Assembly: GCA_013365325.1 (NCBI GenBank)
Contig: JABVXV010000009.1
Coordinates: 434,001-498,000 of the forward strand
Source: Dipetalonema caudispina
Taxonomy: Eukaryota > Nematoda > Chromadorea > Rhabditida > Onchocercidae
DNA: 64,000 bases
Reading direction: 5' to 3'
Shown here: piece after piece, positions 1-11,449 of the stretch
How the letters are laid out: every line of letters starts with the position of its first letter
How positions within the stretch are numbered: the first letter of the stretch is position 1
Notes under the pieces: generated by a model
What the model was told of the DNA's origin: nothing
Seen by the model: only the letters and a program-made list of their open reading frames with translations
The model's database searches: none
Translations under genes and position numbers: made by a program

Positions 1-251
1 TTCATAACAGTTTTCCCATGTCATTTTAAATTGGGAGGCACTGTCACCTCGAGAACTCCTAAGGGTTTATGTTAACAAAAAAGAAAAGAAATAGAAAATT
101 ACTGAACCTAGAAACTAAGTAAAATTAAAACAGCTGAAATAAATCTGGCAATATAATCAAAATAGAAGGCACAATTAATAGTTCACAAATGATAATTTTA
201 GCTCTTTTATATACAAAAAATAACGATACCCAAAGTCACAAAATCACCATA
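1..251. other. Intergenic / 3' flank of the topoisomerase gene
   Basis: AT-rich sequence downstream of the TOP3B stop codon (the gene reads leftwards). I see no open frame of interest, no clear AATAAA on the minus strand and no repeat; the 3' untranslated region presumably lies here. Confidence 0.5.
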
Positions 252-3200
252 TCACCTCCTCGGTGTAATTCGACCACGACTTTTTATTGATGGACCGCCA
301 CCGCGTTTTTGTCGCAAATTAACATGTCGCCGTTGAATAGGCTGCTCCGCACTATACGCATGATTTAAATTCACCAAATGTGAAATGGATTTGTCACAAA
401 AAACACAGCCTCTATACGTGCTTCTCTCCTCTGGCAAAGGTGACTTATCCTGCAAATGAACTGGATGAAGGAGTTTCCCAATGCATAATAGAGAGTGAAA
501 ACATTTATAAAAATAGTTTCTGTTATAAAATTTGTGTTTTAAAGAAAAGATAATTATTTTTCCAAAATAACATAATCACAACTTTTAGATTTCTTAAATA
601 TGAATCCAGAATTTCTTTTTTTCCCGACTTGGATTTAACAGCAAACTTCACTAGTTTGACAAGTCATGCATAAGGTTACCTTATATTCAGCAGAAAATAG
701 CTGTGCACCACAATCTTCACACTGCTTGGTAAGAACTTTAACGCGCAATGCACCTTCGAAAACAGCTACAACAGCAGAGCACCTGTTGCAAGAGATACGC
801 CATTTCGGTGCAGACTGTGGATCCAACACCAATACCCCATGACCAGCAGCACATTGACGCGGACACTGCACCACTCCTAGCGTTCTAGAAAACAGAAGCT
901 ACAAAAACTCTTGCGTATAACAAGAATTTTTGACTCATTAACCAACTTTTAGAAGTCAACCTTTTATATGTGACTTAATCATGGAAGCTGCAGAAGTGCA
1001 GGATTACCTCCCGCTTACCAAGTATTATGTAGCTAACAGATAATTATTTTGCGACTTACAGAAATGAGTGAGGACACACAGGATTAGAACATTCGTGACA
1101 TCCTGAACCTTTTCTCATTCCCTCAAATGGTGGGTTGTTAAAACAGTAAGGACAAAGCGCATATGACATCGATAATTTTCCTGTAAATACAACAGGTATT
1201 ATCTAAGCAAATATTTTATTTTTAACTTTGGTCTATTTGTTTCTTCATCAATCCTAGTACATGAACTTTTTCTCGGTGATTAAACATTAACCACTCTTAA
1301 GTTTCTTTCAAGCTTCTACTTAAGATCTGGAACAGAAAATGGAACAATATGTCATTCTTAAAATTAGTTATTTAGAAAATCCATTCAAATTTTCAAAAAA
1401 AAGTAGTTTACCTCCAGGACCTTGCCAATAAATCAAATCAAAATCATCCAAAGGGCACTTGTTTTCACCATGCAGCCTCAATAGCCCATCTTTGGCAGAA
1501 GGTAATGAATATGTATCCTAAAAGCATGTAAAAAATAATGCCACTTCTTTCAAGTCCTGTTAACATTCATTTATACTTTTACTTAATTACCTGACAATTT
1601 GGGCAATGCAAACGTTGTGGTTTGGAGGCAACAAGTTTCATAAAACGTCGACATTTGCCACATCTGCTAAATGGTTTTCCCGAAGCAGCAAGTGATGTGA
1701 ATGAATCTGAACAAATATGTAAAGAATTTTCGATTTACATTCTAAAATCCTACCATTTGCACTAGGAATATCGAAGAAAGAATAGTGATCCTATCACATT
1801 TTAAACATAAATTAGATTCATTAGCAATTTTAGATTCATTGTTGTTTGCAAACGATGAAAGACATTCTTTTTACCTTCAAAAAGAGAATCCACAAGACCA
1901 ATATTTTCTACAAAGTAGATGAATTTAAGACGGAAATTTTCAAGCACATGATTCTTGACCTGTAAATATGGATATGGTGAACAAATTCAGTAATAGAGTT
2001 TTATTAGTTATTCCAATCTAAGATTGAATAACTGTAACACTCAGTTCAACAAAACGCATATGAATGTCGTTGGTTCTTTGTATCGAAATCTAAGTTTCGG
2101 AGTATTTTCAAGTTCCAAGAGAAGTTTTTAGAGCAAACATTCTTTCAAGTAAAATATTCAGAAACTTGGTTACTATTTTTTAAATAATTAAACAATCAGT
2201 GATAAGAGATTAAATCAAAATGTCACAGCTTTGGAATCAATAAAGTTAGACGGTTGAAGCTGTTCTATGGGAAGAAGAAATCAAGAGTGACGTGAAGTAT
2301 TCCAATCACCGTTCAGCAATACACGAAAAATAGAAGATATTGTAGGTACGTATTCGTCTCATTGTAAAAGTTCCATCGATCATTAAAGACTGACGTTCAA
2401 GAGACAATGAATCCTGCCAACAAGCAATACACTACAACAGTGAAACTGGATGTGAAACTTCTTTCGATTCAATCCTTAAACTTTTCTTTGGTTCCAAAAT
2501 GATGGCAGCATGAATAAATTACTCACAGAACAGAAATCGGCATATCCCTTAGCAATGAGATTTAACTGATTTTCAACTTCGGATCGCATTGTAGGTAATA
2601 CTAGTTCCGAATCTATTTTCCAATAGCCATGAACAAGTGCAATGCCTAATTTTGTCGGTTTTAAACGCCTTCTAGATTCAACCTAAAGACTTACAAGTAA
2701 TTTGAAATTTGAACTTGAAAGAAATACAAAAGATATCTAATACATATTGAAAAGCTGCATAAAAAGTATAAAGTAATATCTTAAATTGATAAAACGAACA
2801 GTAACATAGTTCCGCTGACAAATATTGTTAATGTGAACAGGGATAGAAGCATCCGTTCCGATTCCATGCTTTTCCATTAATGAGATCAATTCTGATTCAG
2901 TGAGGTAATCCGGAGGAGTCGTCGAGTATTCACATATTTTTCCATCTCTTAATTCGTCTTTTTTGAAAGCAAAATATTATGAAATGAATAGGAATTGATG
3001 CCCTGAATTTTAACACTCTCTCCAAACCATAATAATGAGCCTTCTTTTTCTTCAGAGTACGAAAGTTAATTTCCTGTACTGTAATTTTTACTATCCTACA
3101 AAGCCAAACAGAAAAGTTCACATATAATATCAGAAACAAAACTTACTTTAAATTAACCTTTGTGCCTTTGACTATATTATAATTTTGCGAGTCTTCTTCA

Positions 3201-6200
3201 ATTTTCTGCCAGACCATAATTTCTGTGTAACCCGAATTGATAACACACTTACTTTTTGCAATAAATATTTCACCTGCGACATCGATTCTTGAAAAATTAT
3301 GCACTGCTTATGAATCTTTCAAGACAGCAGGCCAATCCGATAAACAGATTAAGAGGAAAGATCAAAAATACAAAAATCAGATGAGACTGTGAATATAAAT
3401 TATAAAATGTAAATCTTACTTTACACTCGTGACAAGATATATGCAAGGCATCATCAGTGTTGCAATGAAATGCTGTGTCACATAGTCGTATATTTTTAAA
3501 GCGTCTAAACAAGTCCATAAATTTATGGAGAAATTTTGACATAAATCATTTAATGACATTCTTGAATGACTTAATTTTTCATTAATATTATTGGATCTAT
3601 AAATTCTCTGAAGAGATTGTTTTAAGAAGAAATTAAAGAAGTCAACCTCCAGTGAGTGAACCATCATTGCCACGCAAAGGTGATATCGGCGGATGGTCAC
3701 CTTTATCTTCACCATTACGAGGCGTTGTTATTCTTTCTGATAACAACTAAATTAAAAAATTACGCTGTAAAACTTTGATACAGATATATCGAGGACTCCT
3801 TATTTATATAATCAACCATTCTACAATCAAGCAAAGTAAAATAACCTTTTTCACAATATCTTTCCAGCGGCTATCGTTTTGTTGATGTCGCAAGGCTTCA
3901 GAAAAATCAAAATTTGAAGGATATGCTGTAGTTTCCGTTCGTGGATAACTTATAAAACCCTGAAAAACAAACTGTTTGTCAAAGATAGGAATGATATAAT
4001 CAAAGGCATTCGAAAAGTGAAAAAAATCTTGGTCATAACTATAATTTATCCATTTCACAATTCGAATGTGAAAAGGACCAAGCCATTATTCTAAAAGCGC
4101 TCGTAATTTCTTTCTGTTATTAAAGGAAATCTTCAAGACTAGAAGTAAATTCATCCTCTCTTAATTAAATTTCAACATGGAATAAAAACTGTCAAAGAAA
4201 TAATAATTATTAAAAAATATACATACTCTAGTGTAAAGATATTCTGCAGTACTCATAGTCTGTGTTGGACTAAGACCTAGACCACTACTGGCAACCCTCA
4301 ATAATTCAACGGTATTAAGAGCTTGTGGACGTTCTTTTCGGAACTCTGAACTGCTCACATCAATAACAACACCTTGGTTCTGCTTCTGAAAATCCGAGCA
4401 GCATATAAATTACGATATGGAGCCTGATAAAATCATCTAATGAAATTAACACTTATATTATATAACATATAAAAAAACAAGCTAAATTAGTAAGAATTAA
4501 CAATGTTCAAAGAAATAAAGATGAACGAACTTTGATTCGATCAAAGAAGAGCTGACAGACATCTTTATCAAATATACGGCCTCTGGCATGAGTTGGTTTT
4601 AATTTCTCACCTGCCGAAGTTTCGAAGATTGTCTAAAACTTTTCCACATATCAAAAATATGCTAACCATCTAAGCTAAACAGCTTATAACATAAACTCTA
4701 AAGAGAACGAAAATATAGAGAAAAGGTACCTCTAAAACCCAATACGGCTCTGGCTTGAACTGTGTAATCAAATCATGGCGAGTCACACAGAATCCTAATG
4801 TTGGTGTTTGACATGGACCAAATGATATAGTTGTGCTGTCAAGATCACCATATTTACCCTGAAATATGCAAAATTGCCAGTCCATGCAGATGCTTATTCT
4901 CCTAAAGATAATCTAGCATAAATTAAGAAGATCTATTAAGTGTTAACTGTATCATCAAGAAAACTTAACTTACGAAGTGTAGAAATTAAAAGACTGCTAA
5001 TGATTCTTTAATACATCCAATAAACTGAAAACTGCAATGATTAAACATAATGTTATATGACAATTACCTGAAAATACCGAGTTTGGAAGCGCGTAAAGGC
5101 ACAACCAATCCTCAGATCTAACTCTTGACGTGCATCAACGGATAAGCTTTCATTGATATTAGGACGGCCAAGATTCCGCATTGCAGACTTAATATCTTTT
5201 GCAGTGATGGCAGAAAAATGTGCCCTGAAAACAGTTTTCTTCAGCTTGCGAAAGGTTCTTCAGAAAAGTTGTTCATGCCATAGTATAAACTAAAAACAGC
5301 ATAAAAACGAAGGTCATAAAATATAAAGTCCTCTATTTTTAAAGGAAATTAAAAAATGTACCTATAAATATTCCCCATAATGTCTCCTGTTCTTGGTTTT
5401 TTTATTGAGTTTTTGACTGCTTCAATCACCTGTCAGTTTAAAAAACAGTGAAGCCCTGCATTATTTTAGTTGAAAAAATAACACTAAATATAAGTCCTAT
5501 TGATACTTTTAGGAACGAATTTGATCAGCTCTTTCTTTTTTTTTCAAAGATTTTTTAGTGTATTCTAAAAGTTCAGATATACTTCTATAAGAACTAAAGC
5601 CACCTTCTCAACAAGGCATCTTTCATTTGTCTTAGTAGTTTGATTTCGAATGGCTAACTAAGGTGTACGAATATAGTATAAGACTATTTTGATAATTTGG
5701 AAAAAGTATGAGTACTATAGAGTATTATAAATGTTTTAGCCAAAAAATTTCTGAAAAGTTGTCGAAAAGAAGTACCAACTTCAAAACAAATATTTTCTCC
5801 TTCCTTATCGCAATCCAACCATAAGACCAGGAAATCACAACCTTTTGCTTCCGAAGCGAGATACTGAAAAAGTTATTTTGATAAAAGGGAAAGAATATAA
5901 AAAGCTTATAATTCATATTCAAGAACATTATTAATTTTGGAAACTTCTAATCATATACTTTTCACAATCATCAAGGAAAATGCTTTCAAGAAGTGATGCC
6001 TGCTATACTCATTAAAACAAAAGAGTAACATAAAGAAAATGATTCCGATAAATTTATTTCTGAATTCCTAAATTCCCTTCTCTTGCTTTCCTCTACCGTC
6101 TATTATTCTTCCCATTTGAATAGAGCTCAACATTAAAAGTACTTTATGAAGAACATTTCGAATGACAACAGCGACAACCGGTAAATACATCTCGAGAAAA

Positions 6201-6906
6201 CTAAGTCACCTCGTTCATTCGCATTTTTGGATTTGCTTCCTTTTTCGCGGTTGGTGATGAAAATAACTGAACTGGATCAACTTTTTCCCAATTGTTCATT
6301 TTTGATGGAAAATCCAAAGACATTATGTGACCACAAGTACTTGTTACCTGACATACAATTTTAATATTCATTCCTTACTTCAACTTCAGTTGCAGGAAGA
6401 ACTAGGAACAAATATTTTCTTCTTATAAAGTATTAATACAGAAAATAAGACAAACACTATCATATAGATAGTAATTAATAAAGGTCAAAAATATAAAACT
6501 ATTATATGATTAATCAATAATACTTCTTTTCAACTAATGTTTTTCACAAACCTTGAACATGGCTAACTGTCCTTGGAACTGTCCATGATATTCGGAAACT
6601 GAACAAACATTGTTCCAACCTTTAAAAATAAAGAAAATTATTGTTTTTAAATAAGGTGAACATAAAAAAAAAAAAAAGACACAACAAATAACAATGGGAA
6701 ACGAAGAAAAAAAGAAAGCATGCGCAAATCCCTTAATTATATTAAAATAGGTGGGGAAACGAAAGAATTAGAAATGCTACAGGTAGAAAAAGATAAGCAT
6801 AACTTTCACCTTTCCTTTTCTCAACTTTCCCATCGGCAAGGATTTTTGCAATGGATTCAGCAAGCATCGGTTTTTCGGCCACCATTATTACCGTCAGCGG
6901 AGCCAT
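252..6906 (-). CDS. TOP3B: DNA topoisomerase III-beta (type IA)
   Basis: Type IA topoisomerase that cuts one strand of DNA, and in animals also RNA, through a tyrosine link; animal TOP3B works with TDRD3 on R-loops and mRNPs. I can join 22 exons in phase from ATG 6906 ([13 protein letters not shown]) to TGA 252-254, giving about 884 aa against 862 in human. The N-terminal Toprim motif reads [15 protein letters not shown]; the acidic DCDKEGEN motif is at 5780-5863; [12 protein letters not shown] is in the exon at 4730-4858; the active-site segment SYPRTETT is in the exon at 3846-3959, with the tyrosine at about residue 339. The C-terminal cysteine pairs (CGKC, CPNC, CPYC, CHEC, CNRC, CEDC, CVFC) lie between 1706 and 300. 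Human-type RGG repeats are reduced to a short basic tail (RQKRGGG...RGRITPRR). Donors such as GTTCGT (after 4531 and 2800) are non-consensus but keep the frame. Identity is firm; a few junctions around 3028-3147 are less so. Confidence 0.95.
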
Positions 6907-7630
6907 ATCCCCGAAGCCCTATCCCTTTCCTCCTCCGCACTCTCTTTGCCTGTACATATAATTGGTTAGCATCTTTTTAACAATTAGACTAAGTCTGCTT
7001 TTCGATGAACTACTAAATAACACTGTAACAAAACTTTCCAACACATTTCAACTCACGGATTTGCGTCAAAATCTTAATTAACGAGTAATCATGTGCTTGT
7101 CCTATTGTAAAGAACATAGAAGACTCTAACCTGGCCACTGCTAAAAACTTAAGGATATTCATGACTTGATAATATAATGATTTTTAAAATGTTTTAGCGA
7201 CCAAGCGCTCATTATGCATTCACCATTCCAGATAACAAGGATTTATTATCACTAAAAACAACTGTTATAAATTAAAAAAAAATAATAGTAAGTTTAAATT
7301 TAATGAATCAAGTAAATTCTGAAATTCGGGAGGAAATATATGATAAAGCAATTTAGTTAAACTCTACAGGTGAGAATTCCCAAATACTGTTTTACATAGA
7401 TGATAGCAATACTCCAGCATTAAACCGTAATTCGTTATGAAGTAACCATAATGAACATATGCAATATTTTCTATGATATTATAATAAAACACATCTAAGG
7501 ACAGTGCAGATAAGTATACCCAGTCACTTAGTACTGCATGAAAAAAAAAGGAGGAAATTTTGAAAAACAACGACATAACAAGTGTATGAATAATTACATG
7601 AAGAGGTAAACAACAATAACAGGAGCTGCC
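6907..7630. other. Spacer between PUS10 and TOP3B
   Basis: About 720 bases between the PUS10 stop and the TOP3B start; both genes read leftwards. It contains AT-rich sequence with A-runs, and a minus-strand AATAAA (plus-strand TTTATT near 7232) that could end the PUS10 transcript. The short open frames here have no recognisable product. The TOP3B promoter or a trans-splice acceptor should be in this stretch. Confidence 0.5.
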
Positions 7631-10600
7631 TCACTTTGGTGGCCATTCCATATCAACGCCTTCAACATCCAATTCAAGTAGGTCAATTTCACCGCATTCA
7701 ACTCCTAATAAATCTGCTAATGATGGCTGAGTTCGACCAAAATCACCGTGCACAAATTCTTTTACATAAGTTCCCGCTTGCGTCTCCATTCTAAAAATAG
7801 TATAATCACTATTTGGAACTTCTGAAAGGAAAAAAATATTTTTCATTATGACAGTCAATTAATTTAATCTTTAAAAAAGAAAATAGCTAATCCATTCACA
7901 AAACTATTCTTATGCCATCATATTACAAATTCTAGCACGAGAGAAAACATAAAGGATTATTCTGTAAATTAATGTCGAAAATCTAATTTGGAAAATCTGC
8001 TACTTTCAATCAACACAATGTTCCAGAAGACAATTGCAACTATAGAAATGCTTTACGTTGAAGCAAACAAAAAACTAGGACTGTACCAAATTATGTAAGG
8101 TAGTAATTTCTGTTTGCCACAAATTAAAAATGGAAAATATCTTTTCCCAGAGCAAGCACACCATTATTAACTGTGGCTTGACGTAAACTGAGTAAAGATG
8201 AAGTTCAATTTTTCAAATATAGGTTTTCAGCGTCACATTCCACAATTGAAAATATAATTTAGACTAAAGAAAGTAAGCATATTTTATGTTACCTGAGTAG
8301 GAAATGATAATCATCCAATTTCAATGCTGCTATAAAAAATATTGTCCTTCGTCTTTCGAGCAAGGGACGACGTTTCAGCACTCGCACAGGGGTTTTTTGA
8401 ATCACTTCAATGGGTGCTTTATGATGAAGTTCTTTAAGTGCAAGATCATCAAGTTTCCGTGTACTATAGCAGTAACCGGTGTATAATTTTCGCCTTTCTA
8501 AAACAAACACAAATATTGTGAAAGCAGTTATGGAAATCCACAATTCAAATCAAAATTTATATATATTCTTTCTAATCTTTCCATTTTTTTTTTTTTTTTT
8601 TTCAATATATAAAAACTGCTAAGATGGCTTACCGTCTTGACCATTTTTTATCAGAGATGCTTGGTCTGATGTGATCTGTTTCAAACCGGGAAGAACTTTC
8701 ACATCAAGATTTTTATTAATACTATCCTCCAGTCGTTTTAATGTGATCTTCAAGTTGTGTTTTTTGAATGAGGAAATTTTTTTTGGATTGATTAGCTGAA
8801 AAGAGTGAGTGTCAGTATATTTACATCCTATTTTATCCCAGAACTTTTGAACAAAAAAAGAAAAAACTATTACTTGCAACACAAATGGCCTTCCGCTACC
8901 GAGCATTCGTACATCAATATCTTCTCGTCCTGAAGCTACAAAATGTGCTACATCGCATCCAGTTTCCTTGACAAATGGTGCCCCAACTTTTTCCGAAACC
9001 TCAAAAACCACTAAATTTTATGTTCAAATCTCTAAGATCTTTAGATTTTCTTCAAAATTTTATGTATAAACTTACTGAATGTCCAGTAATTTTCCTTATA
9101 TCGGTTGAAGCAGACCATGGACTTTGAGACATGTTTCTGGAAAACTTGCAATAGCGCCCAGCTATGAATAGTGGACTACGTTCAAATGAAATTGTGTAAT
9201 GACATGATGTAGAAGGTGATGCCATCTTGTAAATCCTGTAATCTTTTTTTTTTTTTTCGAAAAATTATAAACAAATAAGACAGAGTATGACTAAACTCGC
9301 GATAACCAGACTTGGGAAAAATGATGAAATAGGACAACGCTGCGAAGATCACACAACATCTTAAACTAGACATGGAATGTTACGATGGATATAATTCTCG
9401 GATTCAAATGCATATACCTTAGGTTGCGATTACCATAAATTTTTTTGTCATGAGTCTGGATGAAACATGAATACTACTAAACGGCACTTAGTTCAATTAT
9501 TCTTTCATAAATTATAGAAAGCTTTTATTATTCTCTAGCGAATTATAGAAAACTTGTTTCAGACGACTGACAGTTAGTTCTTATGATTGCTTTGGATTAA
9601 CAAAATAAAGTTGGAGAAATTAATGCTTGAAAATTATGGACGAAGAAGAGTGAGAACTTTCTTCATAACCTCCTAAAACTTCTTTTCAAAAGTCTACATC
9701 TAACAAATATTACAATACTATTCAAAACAAAGAAAAAAAAGGCGTAAATAGCCAAAAGTCATACAATGCATATTCTCGATTCAGCTTGTGCGTCAGGCCT
9801 GCAATTCGTACTTTTGTATACATTGACAAAAGTGTATCGTCCACGCTAGCATATCTCAATCTTTTCCGCGATATTTGGAAGTCATCGGGAAATTTCTTCA
9901 TCAAATAATCAACATCGCTCTTGTTAAATTCGTCATTAACAAATGTAAGAGTGAGAATTAAATCTGAATTCAATGATGGTGATAAACCAGTAGCCTGCAA
10001 CAAGAAAACACGTAAGAAAATAGTGGAAACTTGTCTGGTACTGTGAATTCGATGACCTTGAAGAACTGATGGCTTCCAATTATAGTGCTGAATACACTAT
10101 TCTATAAACTGAGTGAAATTTATAGGCATTAACAAAACGAAGAACATATCTTGAAAAAAAAAAAATATTAAACACATAAAGTAAAAAACTCAAGGCACTT
10201 CGAAAATTGATAAAAAGAAAACTCCACAAACATTGTGAATCCTTTCCAAATAAGTATTGACGATGCGTAATTTAAAAGGAACCATAGAAAGAGTACCGTC
10301 TGATGAATCCCGATAAGCGAGTTCATATAATGCTTCTCGAAGAATCGCTGTAACAGGCATACTGATTGCAAGTAGGAATGATTTTGAATCATAGCCATTG
10401 CTTTCGTATATTTTTTTTGCCTGGAAAATTGGTTATGCAAACTGTTTAAAAACATTACATCAATAGCTTAAAAAGTTTTCAGATCTATAAGGCAGTTTTT
10501 TAAAACCTTCAAAATTCATTTCATTCGGGTACTCTCGAAAACCGTGGAACACAGTGAGAACTTCATCACAATAATTGATAAGCTTGACCAAGTATAAAAT

Positions 10601-11011
10601 TTAATTTAAATTAAGTTTCAATCCACAACTAAATTTGCAAGATTTACATATCAGTGTGCTTAAAGGAAAGTCTTACCTCAGCTACCACTTCATCAGCGAA
10701 CTTTTCATCTAAAACACCAAAACAAAGTGCGCAATTGAACGGCTCTTCAACATTTCCACTCTCTTCTGGCCCTCTCAACTGTCGAGTACAAAGAGTGCAA
10801 AGAGGGATACGATCATTTGAGCTAGCATCACATCCCATTCCTGCGGTTAATGACCAATGGTTACTCTCTTAATCTATAAATCTTCAATTATACCAACCCT
10901 TCTGATTATCTCAACTGTTTTCATTGCTATGGCCAGTAGCCATTGCAGTAGCCATCGACCACTCCCTGACTTTACAAATCCCTGATCACAGCAATCCGCC
11001 AGCAATACCAT
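7631..11011 (-). CDS. PUS10: tRNA pseudouridine synthase Pus10
   Basis: PUS10 makes pseudouridine at positions 54/55 of the tRNA T-loop; the mammalian protein also has a nuclear role in microRNA processing. Nine exons join in phase: 11011-10894, 10840-10677, 10420-10232, 9994-9765, 9235-9076, 8999-8874, 8795-8633, 8497-8293, 7790-7631, giving about 504 aa (human 529). Family motifs seen: two CxxC pairs (LCTLC, CALC) in exon 2, IAGRYCKFSRNMSQSPW in exon 5, the catalytic ASGREDIDVR (Asp about residue 314) with GSGRPF in exon 6, KTPVRVLKRRPLLERRR in exon 8, and ETQAGTYVKEFVHGDFGRT at the C-terminus. The exon 1-2 intron is only 53 nt. The start is the least sure part: ATG 11011 is chosen because it is open and phase-matched, but ATG 10924 (MKTVEIIRRV) also works and would give a protein starting close to the first CxxC. 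The N-terminal region is shorter than in human. Confidence 0.92.
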
Positions 11012-11449
11012 TTCAACTCTTAGAATATCAAATGCTGATGAGAATAGTATGAGAGATAATGTTATATCTGAAGACGACAGGAAATGAACAAACAAATAAA
11101 TATTGTGCGCAGAGAATGAGTGAGAAAAATTGAAGATATAAATATCCTAACGAGCACAGAGATTAAAAGAGAGAAAGATGGATAGAAAAGTTGTGCAGAT
11201 GACAACAAAAGATACACAATAGATATGTACCATAATTGTATGAAATGGAATGATAAAGATCCTAAACAAAACTATACTTCTATGTCTACCATAAATTAGC
11301 ATATGTTACTAAACTCATTATAATTAGCATAATTAAGAGGACATATAAAGTGGTGACAGTGTCACATTTGTAGATTTTGTATTAACGTAGTGAGCGGTCG
11401 CTTGACTGTATACTTCATTTTATGATTTGTTAAGAAGGGAGGGGAAGGG
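11012..11449. promoter_or_regulatory. Divergent 5' region, PUS10 / DPQYQ-repeat gene
   Basis: 438 bases separate the predicted start of PUS10 (minus) from the predicted start of the lysine-rich gene (plus), so both promoters or trans-splice sites should lie here. No TATA box or known operator is evident. Minus-strand ag acceptors (for example near 11068 and 11030) could receive a spliced leader just upstream of the PUS10 start. Assignment as regulatory is inferred from position only. Confidence 0.35.

Noticed and set aside
3420..3504. Apparent frameshift in a TOP3B exon, because another frame reads ...HISCHECK, similar to human VSHDCK.
   Set aside because: The original frame stays open, matches the phase on both sides and gives the same number of residues as human across the stretch, so the resemblance is chance.
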